Of a stretch of 64,000 nt of DNA, positions 44,637 through 54,766 are shown piece by piece. The notes below the pieces were generated by a model. It saw only the letters and a program-made list of their open reading frames with translations, ran no database searches and was not told the origin of the DNA. How positions within the stretch are numbered: the first letter of the stretch is position 1; each line of letters starts with the position of its first letter. A program made the position numbers and the translations under genes. Origin of the DNA: a bacterium (GTDB lineage: Bacteria; CLD3; SB21); assembly GCA_008933615.1 (NCBI GenBank), contig WBUR01000004.1, positions 1 to 64,000 of the forward strand, given 5' to 3'.

Positions 44637-45791
44637 TTAAACTGTGATCAAGTCCTTTAGCGGCCTTCTCGGCGCATGCGGCACTGTGTCGGCAAAACCG
44701 ACTCTGACAACCATCTGCGCAGTTCCTTTTCCGGGTCCTGTTATGTCAGCAAATTTATTCCGGATAGATGCCAACTCATCATATTCTTCCGTGATTTGCG
44801 TCATCGGATGCATGGCCAGACCCAATTGAGTAGCGGTCAGATGAAGGCGCGCGTATTTCCGGCCTACCTGTATCTGATCCATACGGTTATTTTCTTTAGA
44901 AAAGATAATTCCGAATACATTCGCGGAATGAGTCATGTCGCGCGTAACCGATACCGTCTTTTCTTTAAATGAATCGCTAAACGCTTTATCGCGTCCGGCA
45001 AATGTTTGTGCGAGAAACTTGGACATCCCGCTAATCCCCATGTTTTCATATCCAAATCCGTCGCGAAATTTTACTAACTCTTCATCTGTAAATCGAATCA
45101 TCGCTACCGTCTCCGCATGCGTCCGATCCAAATACGTTTCTACCTTCATCGCCTCTGTCATCAGATCGGCCAATTGACTTGTTGTGTTCTTATCCGTTAT
45201 GAATTGGATTGTACATTCCGCATCGCCAAAAATTCTTGCAAGGGTCTGCAACTGACTTGCATCTGGAGTGCGTTCATCATAGACCAATCGATTGGTCACC
45301 CGTTTGGTTATATAATCAAAAAGAACGTCTTTATCTACCGTCAATTTTGAAAATGTAATTTCCGCCACGGGCGATTTGCCTGTATTTTCGACACTATCGG
45401 TACCTTCAGTGAAAAACTGAATCAGTGCGTCGTAACCCAAGGCATTTGACGAAAGGCTAAGAATCTCAAGAAAAGTTCCCTGACTTATGTATATTTGACG
45501 GTGAAAGATATCAGTCATTGGCAAAAGCCGTTCTGAATCAATGAAAAGCAGCATCTTGTTATCATCGGCCAATTTGATTTTCCACGGTTGTTTGTTATGC
45601 GGGCTGGGGGCCAACATAGCATAGCTTAAAATTTTTAGTCGAAAGTCGGTAAAGGATTCGGTTAACTTCTCCGGATCCCATCCTTCATGCGCCGGATTCG
45701 CGTTGTCACTCTTACAACCTGCGGCGAGTCCGGTAAACGCTACTGCGGCGCCGCTGACAGTGACGATTTTAATAAAATTTCTTCTTTCCAT
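44637..45791 (-). CDS. Exported Acg-like nitroreductase-family protein
   Basis: 384 residues. A twin-arginine-like signal (MERRNFIKIVTVSGAAVAFTGLAAGC) ends in a lipobox, so the protein may be exported folded and then lipidated. The body matches the two-domain Acg/Rv2032 group of nitroreductase-like flavoproteins: SYAMLAPSPHNKQPWKIKL, FIDSERLLPMTDIFHRQIYISQGTFLEI, and the second half with FGYENMGISGM and LHLTATQLGLAMHPMTQI. Members are thought to bind FMN, some perhaps storing it without enzymatic turnover. It sits between a TPR protein and an ABC exporter. Confidence 0.85.
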   Translation of the reverse strand: MERRNFIKIVTVSGAAVAFTGLAAGCKSDNANPAHEGWDPEKLTESFTDFRLKILSYAMLAPSPHNKQPWKIKLADDNKMLLFIDSERLLPMTDIFHRQIYISQGTFLEILSLSSNALGYDALIQFFTEGTDSVENTGKSPVAEITFSKLTVDKDVLFDYITKRVTNRLVYDERTPDASQLQTLARIFGDAECTIQFITDKNTTSQLADLMTEAMKVETYLDRTHAETVAMIRFTDEELVKFRDGFGYENMGISGMSKFLAQTFAGRDKAFSDSFKEKTVSVTRDMTHSANVFGIIFSKENNRMDQIQVGRKYARLHLTATQLGLAMHPMTQITEEYDELASIRNKFADITGPGKGTAQMVVRVGFADTVPHAPRRPLKDLITV

Positions 45792-45828
45792 TTTTTCTCC
45801 TTTTCACTAACCGAGGGTATTCGACAAA

Positions 45829-46614
45829 TTATTTGAATTTTAATTTTACCAGTTCCATTTTAGCCCTACTGGAATTCGGGTTCAATTCCAAAGCTTTTTG
45901 ATAACAAATCCTTGCGCGTTCAATCTCATTGTTTTTCTCATAGGCATTCCCCAAAAACGAATAACATCCTTCCAAACCCCATCGAGGCGATAAAGAATCT
46001 ACCGGTGTTTCCATGCTTTCCTTCTCGAATAAGGACAATGCTTTTTCAAACTGGCTGATCGCTTTATCCGTTCCGCCGCCGAACATAGATGGCGTGTTCA
46101 TAGTTCCGATACCCATTAGATAAAATACTCGCGGGTTCTTGTCATTCGCAGAAACTGCTTTTTGAAACAAACCGTTGGACTTCGGACCCAACCACATTCC
46201 GGAAATTGGGCTGAACTGAATTTTCATTCCGGTTAACGATCCTAACAACGCATAACTGTCCGCATCTGTCTTATGCAAGCTAATTGCTTTTTCAAGCGAC
46301 TTTATTGCGTTTTCGACATGGCGCTTACCCGCGTCCTCATCGCGTGTGGATTCATCAACGTAAAGAAAATATATTGCCAATTGGTAATCGGCGTAGGCAT
46401 TCCAGTACAGAGATCGATAATCTTTTGGGGCAGCATCCACCGCCTTCGCTAAAATAGCCTTCGCTTCATCCATCTCAGATTTATTCCAGTGTTTCACAGC
46501 ATGGTCGATGGTCTTAATACCTTTAGTCAAAAGCATCGCACCCTCGTTTTCGTTCTGAGAATAAATCCGAGTGCATGTAAACAAAAAAATCAACAACATA
46601 CTTGTTTTTTTCAT
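45829..46614 (-). CDS. Exported TPR-repeat protein
   Basis: 261 residues after a strong ribosome site (GGAGGAACCGTGCT). Signal peptide 1-19 (LLIFLFTCTRIYSQ). Helix pairs follow: GIKTIDHAVKHWNKSEMDEAKAILAKAVDAAPKDYRSLYWNAYADYQLA is the first, DADSYALLGSLTG the middle part, and CYSFLGNAYEKNNEIERARICYQKALELNPNSSRAK a clear TPR near the C-terminus. It is the first gene of the operon that ends with the LytTR regulator. It probably binds a partner in the periplasm. Confidence 0.85.
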   Translation of the reverse strand: MKKTSMLLIFLFTCTRIYSQNENEGAMLLTKGIKTIDHAVKHWNKSEMDEAKAILAKAVDAAPKDYRSLYWNAYADYQLAIYFLYVDESTRDEDAGKRHVENAIKSLEKAISLHKTDADSYALLGSLTGMKIQFSPISGMWLGPKSNGLFQKAVSANDKNPRVFYLMGIGTMNTPSMFGGGTDKAISQFEKALSLFEKESMETPVDSLSPRWGLEGCYSFLGNAYEKNNEIERARICYQKALELNPNSSRAKMELVKLKFK

Positions 46615-46754
46615 AGCACGGTTCCTCCAATTGATTTTGATTTTTTTTTATGCAGTCAATATAACCGCGCTTGGGCATATCGAAAATCAATTAAAGTTGA
46701 AATAGCAAATAGTTCCTTCAAGTGCACCCAAAGACAGTTGAAACGCATTAAATG

Positions 46755-46783
46755 AAAAACCCCATGAAATACTATCATGGGGT
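46755..46783 (-). terminator. Rho-independent terminator at the end of the atp operon
   Basis: Stem ACCCCATG (46759-46766) pairs with CATGGGGT (46776-46783) around a 9-base loop. On the minus strand it is followed by TTTTTCATTT, 27 bp after the atpC stop codon. Confidence 0.9.
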
Positions 46784-46809
46784 CATTCACTTATTCGGTT
46801 TAATTTCTG

Positions 46810-47226
46810 TCACGGACGCGTTGCCCGCTTGGCTGCAATTTCCAAACGGTTTGCCGCACGTTGCAAAGCCTGATTAACCAGATCAATATCATAATTAGCC
46901 CGGTCTTCCAGCCGTTTTCGCGCGCGGTCATGCGCCAGCTTGGCGCGATTGACGTCAATATCCGCAGAATGTTCGCACGTTTCCGCCAATACCATGACTT
47001 TGTTGTCGTGGACATCCAGAAATCCTCCCCCGACAGCGTAATATTCTTCATACCCGTCTTCATGACGCAATCGCATTTCACCGATTTTAATTGATGAAAT
47101 AAACGCGGTATGTTTATTCAAAATCTCAAAACTGCCTACAGTTCCGGGAGCAACAACTCCACTGACCTCTCCGTCAAAAACGACTTTTTGCGGAGTAATA
47201 ACCTGAACATGAAAAGTTTTTTCCAT
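46810..47226 (-). CDS. atpC: F1 ATP synthase epsilon subunit
   Basis: 138 residues after AGGAATTTT. N-terminal beta-sandwich (1-88: HVQVITPQKVVFDGEVSGVVAPGTVGSFEIL, HTAFISSIKIG, YYAVGGGFLDVHDNKVMVLAETCE) and a C-terminal helical hairpin (about 90-138), present in full, so the inhibitory arm could exist. The subunit links gamma to the c-ring and regulates the enzyme. It is the last gene of the atp operon, before a terminator. Confidence 0.95.
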   Translation of the reverse strand: MEKTFHVQVITPQKVVFDGEVSGVVAPGTVGSFEILNKHTAFISSIKIGEMRLRHEDGYEEYYAVGGGFLDVHDNKVMVLAETCEHSADIDVNRAKLAHDRARKRLEDRANYDIDLVNQALQRAANRLEIAAKRATRP

Positions 47227-47271
47227 AAAATTCCTGCAATTAATCTGTTAACTCATGACACCAACGAAAAA

Positions 47272-48675
<1,404 letters not shown>

Positions 48676-48700
48676 TCATTTATTTAATTTAAACTAAAGT

Positions 48701-49804
48701 TTACAATTTCACATCTATACCAAAACTCCATCGGTTAATATCCCCCAAAGCCCCCATCCGTTGCTCTGAATATTCAAATTTTGGCGTAATTTCATAATGA
48801 GATTTCATAAAAAGTCTTGAAGGCAATTGTATACCAAAACCATATCTTTCTCCCCATACTTTTCCATTGCCTCTAATAAAATTTTTTGATGAAAATCGTA
48901 CAGATGCTATTTCGAGCATATTGATTTCCGTTCCGAAAATGAGTTCCTCACGCCCGGACTTGTATGAGTGATCGGATACAAAGACGTTCGCAGTACTAAA
49001 ATCTTGATAGGAGAAATGGTTTACTATTTCAAATACTTCTGCGGAACCATTCAAAATGTTTTTGTTGGTATAACTGAAACCATGTCCAATCCCCATACGA
49101 TAATTTCTCTCAACTAAAAACGCTATAGAAGTAAATGAGAAAAACACATTTTGAGAATCGATGACAAGCGAGCCGTTACCATGATACTTTGGATTACTAC
49201 CTATCAAATTATTTCCGGTGCTGGTTCCAATATACAAGATATTGTTACACCCTAAAACTCGCCCAATTGGAACTTTTGCCATCACACCTAAATCATACAA
49301 TGTAGCTTCCGCCGAAATTTTGTCGATTTGACTGCTAAAGCGCTTAATAGTTACACCAAAAGAAACCATGTCAAATATTTTGAAAGCATAATTTAGTGCA
49401 ATAACGTCGTCATGCGGCTCATAAGAGCCAATTCCTCCTTCAGGGAATTCTTCAGTCGTTTTTTTAATTGAACCAAAACTTACTCTACGATATGTAAAGG
49501 CTAATGACCCGAATTTCTTATGAGTATATCCTGCCGTCCAATTATGACTTGAGATACCCGCAAAATAGCCAACATTATCGTATTGAAGGGCCATGCCCCT
49601 CGTAAAACCAACTCCTGCCGGATTCCAATAACCGCTGTTCCATTGATCACCAATTGCAACCGTATTTCCTAAGCTGTGAGAACGCGCATCCGGCGTAATG
49701 TTAAGAACTACAAAAGTAAATAAATCACTATTTGTCTCTTGGCCTAAAAGAGAGTGTAAATTTAACAGTGCGAACAGAATGAGTATGGTTGTTTTCTTAA
49801 TCAT
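48701..49804 (-). CDS. PorV/PorQ-like outer-membrane beta-barrel protein inside the atp operon
   Basis: 367 residues from the ATG at 49804, where a signal peptide begins (IKKTTILILFALLNLHSLLGQ); the nearby AAAGGAA is very close to this ATG, so an upstream Met is an alternative. The mature start, FVVLNITPDARSHSLGNTVAIGDQWNSGYWNPAGVGF, is the hallmark of the PorV/PorQ/UPF0164 group ('ARS.GMG...WNPAG'), followed by barrel strands ending WSFGIDVKL. Relatives act in the outer membrane, some with type IX secretion. It lies between atpG and atpD on the same strand with short gaps. Link to ATP synthase is unexplained. Confidence 0.82.
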   Translation of the reverse strand: MIKKTTILILFALLNLHSLLGQETNSDLFTFVVLNITPDARSHSLGNTVAIGDQWNSGYWNPAGVGFTRGMALQYDNVGYFAGISSHNWTAGYTHKKFGSLAFTYRRVSFGSIKKTTEEFPEGGIGSYEPHDDVIALNYAFKIFDMVSFGVTIKRFSSQIDKISAEATLYDLGVMAKVPIGRVLGCNNILYIGTSTGNNLIGSNPKYHGNGSLVIDSQNVFFSFTSIAFLVERNYRMGIGHGFSYTNKNILNGSAEVFEIVNHFSYQDFSTANVFVSDHSYKSGREELIFGTEINMLEIASVRFSSKNFIRGNGKVWGERYGFGIQLPSRLFMKSHYEITPKFEYSEQRMGALGDINRWSFGIDVKL

Positions 49805-49847
49805 TTCCTTTGAAATCTTTTCATGTATTTCGTAGGCTCGCATATAT

Positions 49848-50735
49848 CTACTTCTGCAACGCCTCCGCTCCGCTGACCACTTCAAGGATTTCCTTGGTAA
49901 TCGCCGCTTGTCGCGCGCGGTTATATTTAAGAGACAATGTGCTTATCATTTCTCCGGCGTTCTCGGTTGCGGAATCCATCGCGGTCATACGCGCACCCAT
50001 TTCCGCCGCGAAAGATTCCAGCAATATACGCCACATCTGAACGTTAAGATGTTTCGGGATCAGGGTATTGATGATCTCAAACTGAGAGGGTTCGTATATA
50101 TAATCAGTTTCTATCTTATACTGGTTACCGTTACTTTCTACTTTTTCCGGCTCCACAGGCAAAAGCTTTTCGAGAACCAAATTCTGCTGCAACGCCGACT
50201 TGAATTCGTTGTACACCACGTACACTTCATCGGCGCGTTCTTCGTTGTATTCTTTTACGCAAGAAGAGATAATATCTGCGGCATTGCTAATGCTCATGGT
50301 GTTGAAGAAATTGTAAAACCGGCCCGCCACCTTAAATTGCCTCTTAACAAAAAATTCGTCACCCTTTTTTCCAACGGTTACCAACTTAAGGCGCCCCTTA
50401 TCGTGAAACGTTTTAAATTCGTTACTCATCAGGCTGTTGACTTTACGAATAATAGTACTGTTAAAAGCCCCGCATAAAGAACGGTCGGCCGTCACGACAA
50501 CCAGCAGCACGTTTTTGACGTCTCGTTTGCTGATCAGCGGATTAAGCCTCGCAACTTCGCAATTTGCAAGATGTTGGATCAGCGAACCCAAGGTATAAGC
50601 ATAGGGCCTTGCGGAAATGATATTTTCCTGAGCCCGGCGCAGTTTGGCCGCCGCAACCATCTTCATGGCTTTCGTGATCTTTTGAGTGCTTTTTACACTG
50701 ACAATGCGTCGTTTGATTTCACGTAACGTTGCCAT
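49848..50735 (-). CDS. atpG: F1 ATP synthase gamma subunit
   Basis: 295 residues after AAAGGGAATT. Typical N-terminus ATLREIKRRIVSVKSTQKITKAMKMVAAAKLRRAQ and C-terminus AEMGARMTAMDSATENAGEMISTLSLKYNRARQAAITKEI, the two long helices of the central shaft. The middle Rossmann-like domain has TADRSLCGAFN. It starts 8 bp after the last of three small lipoprotein genes that separate it from atpA. Confidence 0.97.
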   Translation of the reverse strand: MATLREIKRRIVSVKSTQKITKAMKMVAAAKLRRAQENIISARPYAYTLGSLIQHLANCEVARLNPLISKRDVKNVLLVVVTADRSLCGAFNSTIIRKVNSLMSNEFKTFHDKGRLKLVTVGKKGDEFFVKRQFKVAGRFYNFFNTMSISNAADIISSCVKEYNEERADEVYVVYNEFKSALQQNLVLEKLLPVEPEKVESNGNQYKIETDYIYEPSQFEIINTLIPKHLNVQMWRILLESFAAEMGARMTAMDSATENAGEMISTLSLKYNRARQAAITKEILEVVSGAEALQK

Positions 50736-50743
50736 AATTCCCT

Positions 50744-51094
50744 TTAATTTTTTTCAATTTCTTTCTCGTTCAAACTCTTCATCGCTTCGGCTTCAATCGC
50801 TTGTTTCAACAGACTGTCCAGCGCGACTTTCTTAACCGGATCAACGGCGATAGCCCGATAAGTATATTTGAAATCCATTGATGAAAAACCGTACATTCTG
50901 CCGATCGAGTCCAGCGCAGGTTCGGGATACGATTCCGGCTTTTGGTACTGCTTCATAAGACTATCTTCACGCAGCGCCGACACATACATTTTCACAAATG
51001 AATCCAATGGAATTTCCTGAGCATTTTTCTGTTTTGATTGACATCCTAATAACATAATTAAGGTTGTCAGCCCGAACATGACCTTCTTACTCAT
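50744..51094 (-). CDS. Small lipoprotein, third of a tandem paralogous set in the atp operon
   Basis: 116 residues. Lipoprotein signal with lipobox MLLGC (Cys about 18). The mature part shares with its two neighbours a short pattern: QEIPLDSFVKMYVSAL after the Cys, and YGFSSMDFKYTYRAIAVDPVKK near the middle. It has the shortest tail of the three (helical, Lys/Glu-rich). The pattern is reminiscent of DUF4296-type lipoproteins of Bacteroidota, but distantly. It starts 5 bp after the stop of the 125-residue paralogue and ends 8 bp before atpG. Function unknown. Confidence 0.78.
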   Translation of the reverse strand: MSKKVMFGLTTLIMLLGCQSKQKNAQEIPLDSFVKMYVSALREDSLMKQYQKPESYPEPALDSIGRMYGFSSMDFKYTYRAIAVDPVKKVALDSLLKQAIEAEAMKSLNEKEIEKN

Positions 51095-51099
51095 AACGT

Positions 51100-51477
51100 T
51101 TAGGGCGTTTCCTTTTTAGTGCTGTCTGCGTTTCTTATGGACTCTCCCTCGCGTAAGGTATTCGAAGATTTTTCACTTAAATACTGAAGCGACAGATCGT
51201 CAAACTTTTTCTTCAGATCGGGATTCGAATTGATCTGCTTGTAAGTAAATTTAAAATCATCCGGAGAATAATTAAACGGTTTTGTAAAAGGTTCGAGCTC
51301 TTCATTGGTAGCTTCCGCCGGCGATTGATGTTTTTTCATGAATGCGTCGTCGGAAAAGACCTTGAACCAGATCTTAACATAAGTTTCCATGGGAACTTCT
51401 TTCGGCTGCTTGCTGCACCCGGATCCCGCAATCATCGCCGTAACGATGACGCTAGTTAATATCCATTTCAATTTCAT
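51100..51477 (-). CDS. Small lipoprotein, second of a tandem paralogous set in the atp operon
   Basis: 125 residues after AAAGGACGTTGCT. Lipobox IAGSGC (Cys about 21). Shared pattern: KEVPMETYVKIWFKVFSDDAFMKKHQSP after the Cys, which matches the third copy's DSFVKMYVSALREDSLMKQYQKP closely, then FNYSPDDFKFTYKQINSNPDLKKKFDDL. The end is Ser/Asn/Lys-rich and probably disordered. No membrane span after lipidation, so it would hang from a membrane into the periplasm. Function unknown; only the tandem duplication is certain. Confidence 0.78.
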   Translation of the reverse strand: MKLKWILTSVIVTAMIAGSGCSKQPKEVPMETYVKIWFKVFSDDAFMKKHQSPAEATNEELEPFTKPFNYSPDDFKFTYKQINSNPDLKKKFDDLSLQYLSEKSSNTLREGESIRNADSTKKETP

Positions 51478-51507
51478 AGCAACGTCCTTTACTTTAGTAC
51501 ACTGCTG

Positions 51508-51939
51508 TTATTTAGTATCTTCTTTTTTCTCCATTTCTTTGTCGAACTCACCCATCATCTTCGAAATGGATTCAGCATCCATTCCCTGGGCTTTTAATTC
51601 TTCTTCCAACATCACTTTAGTAAATGCTTTGCCTAGTTCAGGATCCTCTTTGGCGATTTTGTTAATTGCTTCGCCGATCCCTTTGGCTTTTTCCATATCT
51701 TTATCATACATCTCTGCAGTGAATTTGAAATCGTCTGCGGAGAAGCCTTCCGCTTTGCTGTACGGGCTAACGACGTCATTGGCAATATCTTTCGGATTCT
51801 GACTGGTACTGGTTTTTTTATCAACCAACATCTTCATCATGATCTTCGCCATGCTGTCCGCAGGAATTTCTTTAGGCCCGCAGGAAATGATTGAGGTCAA
51901 AAGCGCAATGCCGACGACCATAGTGATTAGATTTTTCAT
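51508..51939 (-). CDS. Small lipoprotein, first of a tandem paralogous set, overlapping the atpA stop
   Basis: 143 residues, the longest copy. Lipobox SIISC (Cys about 20), then GPKEIPADSMAKIMMKMLVDKK and the shared core GFSADDFKFTAEMYDKDMEKAK, ending in a longer Met/Lys/Glu-rich helical tail (about 105-143). Its ATG overlaps the atpA stop as TAATG (one base shared), with the ribosome site AAAGGAG inside the end of atpA, so it is very likely translated in coupling with the alpha subunit. Function unknown. Confidence 0.8.
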   Translation of the reverse strand: MKNLITMVVGIALLTSIISCGPKEIPADSMAKIMMKMLVDKKTSTSQNPKDIANDVVSPYSKAEGFSADDFKFTAEMYDKDMEKAKGIGEAINKIAKEDPELGKAFTKVMLEEELKAQGMDAESISKMMGEFDKEMEKKEDTK

Positions 51940-53462
51940 TAGACTCCTTTGATTTTAAATGCCTTTTTGAAATCGCCGATGATCGTATTCAGTTGACTAC
52001 GAAAATCGTCTGTTAATTCTTTTTTAGCCATGATTTGATCCGTCAACGTTTTGTGGCGCAGTTCTATATTTTCAAGCAGTTCTTTTTCGAATCGTTTACA
52101 TTCTTCTACCGGGATTTCATCTAAAAACCCGTTCGTTGCGGCAAAAATGATCACGATCTGCTTATCAAATGAATACGGCTGATACTGACCTTGTTTGAGA
52201 ATCTCCACCAGTCTTGCTCCGCGGCGTAACTGCTGTTGCGTGGTTTTGTCAAGATCCGAACCGAATTTTGCAAACGCTTCCAGTTCACGGTATTGCGCAA
52301 GTTCCAATCGCAACCGGCCGGCAACCTGCTTCATTGCTTTGATCTGCGCGCTGCCGCCGACGCGGGACACGGAAATACCGACGTTGATTGCCGGACGTAC
52401 GCCGGAGTAAAACAAATTTGATTCCAGAAATATCTGCCCGTCGGTGATCGAGATCACGTTCGTCGGAATGTAGGCCGAAACGTCGCCCGCCTGCGTTTCA
52501 ATAATAGGCAACGCAGTCAGGGAACCGCCGCCTAACTTATCATTCAATTTCGCGGCACGTTCCAGTAATCGTGAATGCAGATAGAAAACGTCGCCCGGAT
52601 AGGCTTCGCGTCCCGGAGGACGGCGGAGCAAAAGCGAGACCTGGCGGTAAGCCACGGCATGTTTGGACAAATCATCATAGACGCACAAAGCGTGGCGCCC
52701 GCTGTCACGGAAAAATTCACCCATGGCTGCGCCGCTGTACGGTGCAATGAACTGCAATGGAGCCGCTTCCGATGCCGACGAGGAAACGACAATGGTATAT
52801 TCCATCGCGCCGGCATCTTCCAGGATCTTTACAACTTTCGCGATCGTCGATTCTTTCTGGCCGATACCAACGTAAATACAGTAAACGTCTTTTCCCTTTT
52901 GATTGATGATCGTGTCCACCGCAACGGCGGTCTTTCCCGTCTGACGGTCGCCGATAATGAGTTCACGCTGGCCTCTTCCGATCGGGATCATCGAATCAAT
53001 CGCTTTAATGCCGGTGGCCAATGGTTCCTTTACCGACTGTCTTTCGATCACTCCGAGCGCTTTTCGTTCGATCAGCGACGTGTGTTTGGAATGAATCGGG
53101 CCTTTGCCGTCAATCGGTTGTCCTAGCGCATTCACGACTCGTCCGAGCATTTCTTCGCCGACGGGAACTTCTGCGATCTTACCGGTACGTTTAACAATGT
53201 CCCCTTCTTTGATCATTTCGGTTTCGCCGAAAAGTACCGCGCCGACATTGTCTTCTTCCAGGTTCAAGATCATGCCCATGATCCCGTGAGGAAATTCTAT
53301 AAGTTCACTCGACATCGCGTTAGACAAACCGTAAATACGCGCGATACCATCGCCAACCTGTAATACCACGCCGGTTTCATATGTGTCAATTTCTCTTTCG
53401 AACTTAGAAAGCTGTTGCTTCAATATGCTTGAAACTTCATCCGGTCTCACTGATACAGCCAT
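51939..53462 (-). CDS. atpA: F1 ATP synthase alpha subunit
   Basis: 507 residues after AGGATAGGTATT. N-terminal [18 protein letters not shown], nucleotide domain with P-loop [33 protein letters not shown], and the alpha signature [18 protein letters not shown]-terminal helical bundle. It carries the regulatory nucleotide sites of F1. Its stop codon overlaps the start of the first small lipoprotein gene. Confidence 0.98.
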   Translation of the reverse strand: MAVSVRPDEVSSILKQQLSKFEREIDTYETGVVLQVGDGIARIYGLSNAMSSELIEFPHGIMGMILNLEEDNVGAVLFGETEMIKEGDIVKRTGKIAEVPVGEEMLGRVVNALGQPIDGKGPIHSKHTSLIERKALGVIERQSVKEPLATGIKAIDSMIPIGRGQRELIIGDRQTGKTAVAVDTIINQKGKDVYCIYVGIGQKESTIAKVVKILEDAGAMEYTIVVSSSASEAAPLQFIAPYSGAAMGEFFRDSGRHALCVYDDLSKHAVAYRQVSLLLRRPPGREAYPGDVFYLHSRLLERAAKLNDKLGGGSLTALPIIETQAGDVSAYIPTNVISITDGQIFLESNLFYSGVRPAINVGISVSRVGGSAQIKAMKQVAGRLRLELAQYRELEAFAKFGSDLDKTTQQQLRRGARLVEILKQGQYQPYSFDKQIVIIFAATNGFLDEIPVEECKRFEKELLENIELRHKTLTDQIMAKKELTDDFRSQLNTIIGDFKKAFKIKGV

Positions 53463-53524
53463 AATACCTATCCTCTTATATTGATGTATGTTTTATATAT
53501 AAATTTTTTAGATTGCTTTCCGTT

Positions 53525-54061
53525 TTATTCTGAGAACTGCTCACGGAGCCGTTCCAATTGGCGCTTTACGGAACCGTCGATCACCGTGTCGCCGAGGCGA
53601 ACCAAGAACCCGCCGATCAGTTGAGGATCCTTGCGAAAACTCAGATGAGGGGATTTACCCGAAAACGCGGCCAGCTTTCCCGTCAGAATCTCGATTTGTT
53701 TGGGATCGAGATCGACAACGGACACGACTTCTGCCTTAATAATGCCCAATTGTTCGTCGTGCAGCGCCATGAAATCTACGAGGATCTCATCCAAAATATC
53801 CTCGCGGCCTTTAGTGCATAAGACGACTAGAAAATCCAGCGTCTCTTTGGATAAGGTTTTCTCAAAAAGCGCTTTAAAAGTATTTATCTTCTGAATCGTA
53901 GTAATGATCGGATTCTTCAAAAATGTATTGAAGTCAGCGGATTGTCCGATAACGGAATGAATATGAAGTATATCATTATAAATTCTATCCAGCAATTTCT
54001 TGTCATTTGCCATTCCCAGCAATGCATTCGCATAACGATGCGCGGTTTTTTTATTTTTCAT
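53525..54061 (-). CDS. atpH: ATP synthase delta subunit (OSCP)
   Basis: 178 residues after AAGGATATATGGATTC. N-terminal six-helix domain (KTAHRYANALLGMANDKKLLDRIYNDI through LVVLCTKGREDILDEILVDFMALHDE) and C-terminal part with the family motif KDPQLIGGFLVRLGDTVIDGSVKRQLERL. It joins F1 to the b-subunit stalk. Gene order b-delta-alpha is the standard one. Confidence 0.95.
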   Translation of the reverse strand: MKNKKTAHRYANALLGMANDKKLLDRIYNDILHIHSVIGQSADFNTFLKNPIITTIQKINTFKALFEKTLSKETLDFLVVLCTKGREDILDEILVDFMALHDEQLGIIKAEVVSVVDLDPKQIEILTGKLAAFSGKSPHLSFRKDPQLIGGFLVRLGDTVIDGSVKRQLERLREQFSE

Positions 54062-54120
54062 GAATCCATATATCCTTCATTCCACTGTATAAAACGTCCG
54101 GTCAGTTTAAACCGACACAA

Positions 54121-54669
54121 CTAATTCTTACTTGTTGGCATTTCTTTAATAAAATCGTCCACGAGTTTTCTGTGTTTTTCAGCATCCAAATTAGCGCCGA
54201 TGATCTTGCCGGCAGCCTGAACCGCCATAGCGGCCACTTCGTTCTTCAAAAACACTAAGGCGGAATTTTTTTCGTTATCGATTTCTTTTTTGGCAGTTTG
54301 AAGAAGTTTAACTGCCTCGATCTTTGCCTGTTCCGCTATTTCATTTTTAAGTTTTTCAGCGTTTTCTTTTGCCTTACGCGCGATGTCCTGCGCCTCACGT
54401 TCTGCCTGCGCCAGCATTTCATTGTTCTTGGCGATGAGTCCCTCGGCGTCGCGTCGTGCTTTTTCCGCCTGCTCCAGAGAGTTCTTGATCTTCGTTTCCC
54501 GTTCCTGCAACGTCGTAATGATCGGCTTCCATGCAAACTTACCCAATAGAACAAGAAGTAATCCGAAAGTGATGAGTGTCCATATGATGAGGCCCGGATC
54601 AATGTCCAGCAACCCGCCTTTATGCCCGCCTTCTTCCAAAAGCATAAAAGTGATTAACAATGTTTTCAT
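54121..54669 (-). CDS. atpF: ATP synthase subunit b
   Basis: 182 residues after GGAAGAATT. A short N-terminus with Glu/Gly (LLEEGGHKGGLLDIDPGLIIWTLITF), one membrane helix (about 25-45), the motif GKFAWKPIITTLQERETKIKNSLEQAEKARRDAE, then a long Ala/Glu/Lys-rich coiled coil to the end. It is the peripheral stalk. A hairpin lies upstream between this gene and atpE. Confidence 0.95.
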   Translation of the reverse strand: MKTLLITFMLLEEGGHKGGLLDIDPGLIIWTLITFGLLLVLLGKFAWKPIITTLQERETKIKNSLEQAEKARRDAEGLIAKNNEMLAQAEREAQDIARKAKENAEKLKNEIAEQAKIEAVKLLQTAKKEIDNEKNSALVFLKNEVAAMAVQAAGKIIGANLDAEKHRKLVDDFIKEMPTSKN

Positions 54670-54714
54670 AATTCTTCCGTTTAAAGTATTTTTTAATAAA
54701 TACGGATATACCTA

Positions 54715-54748
54715 AAGCGATGGGAGGGAATCCGTCCTCCCACCGCTT
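54715..54748 (-). promoter_or_regulatory. Intergenic hairpin between atpE and atpF
   Basis: Stem AAGCG and TGGGAGG pair with CCTCCCA and CGCTT around an 8-base loop, with a single A/C mismatch. There is no T-run after it on the minus strand, so it is not a normal terminator. It sits 18 bp after the atpE stop; a likely use is to protect the 3' end of atpE messenger so that more subunit c is made than subunit b. Confidence 0.6.
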
Positions 54749-54766
54749 ATATCATAATTATCCGGA

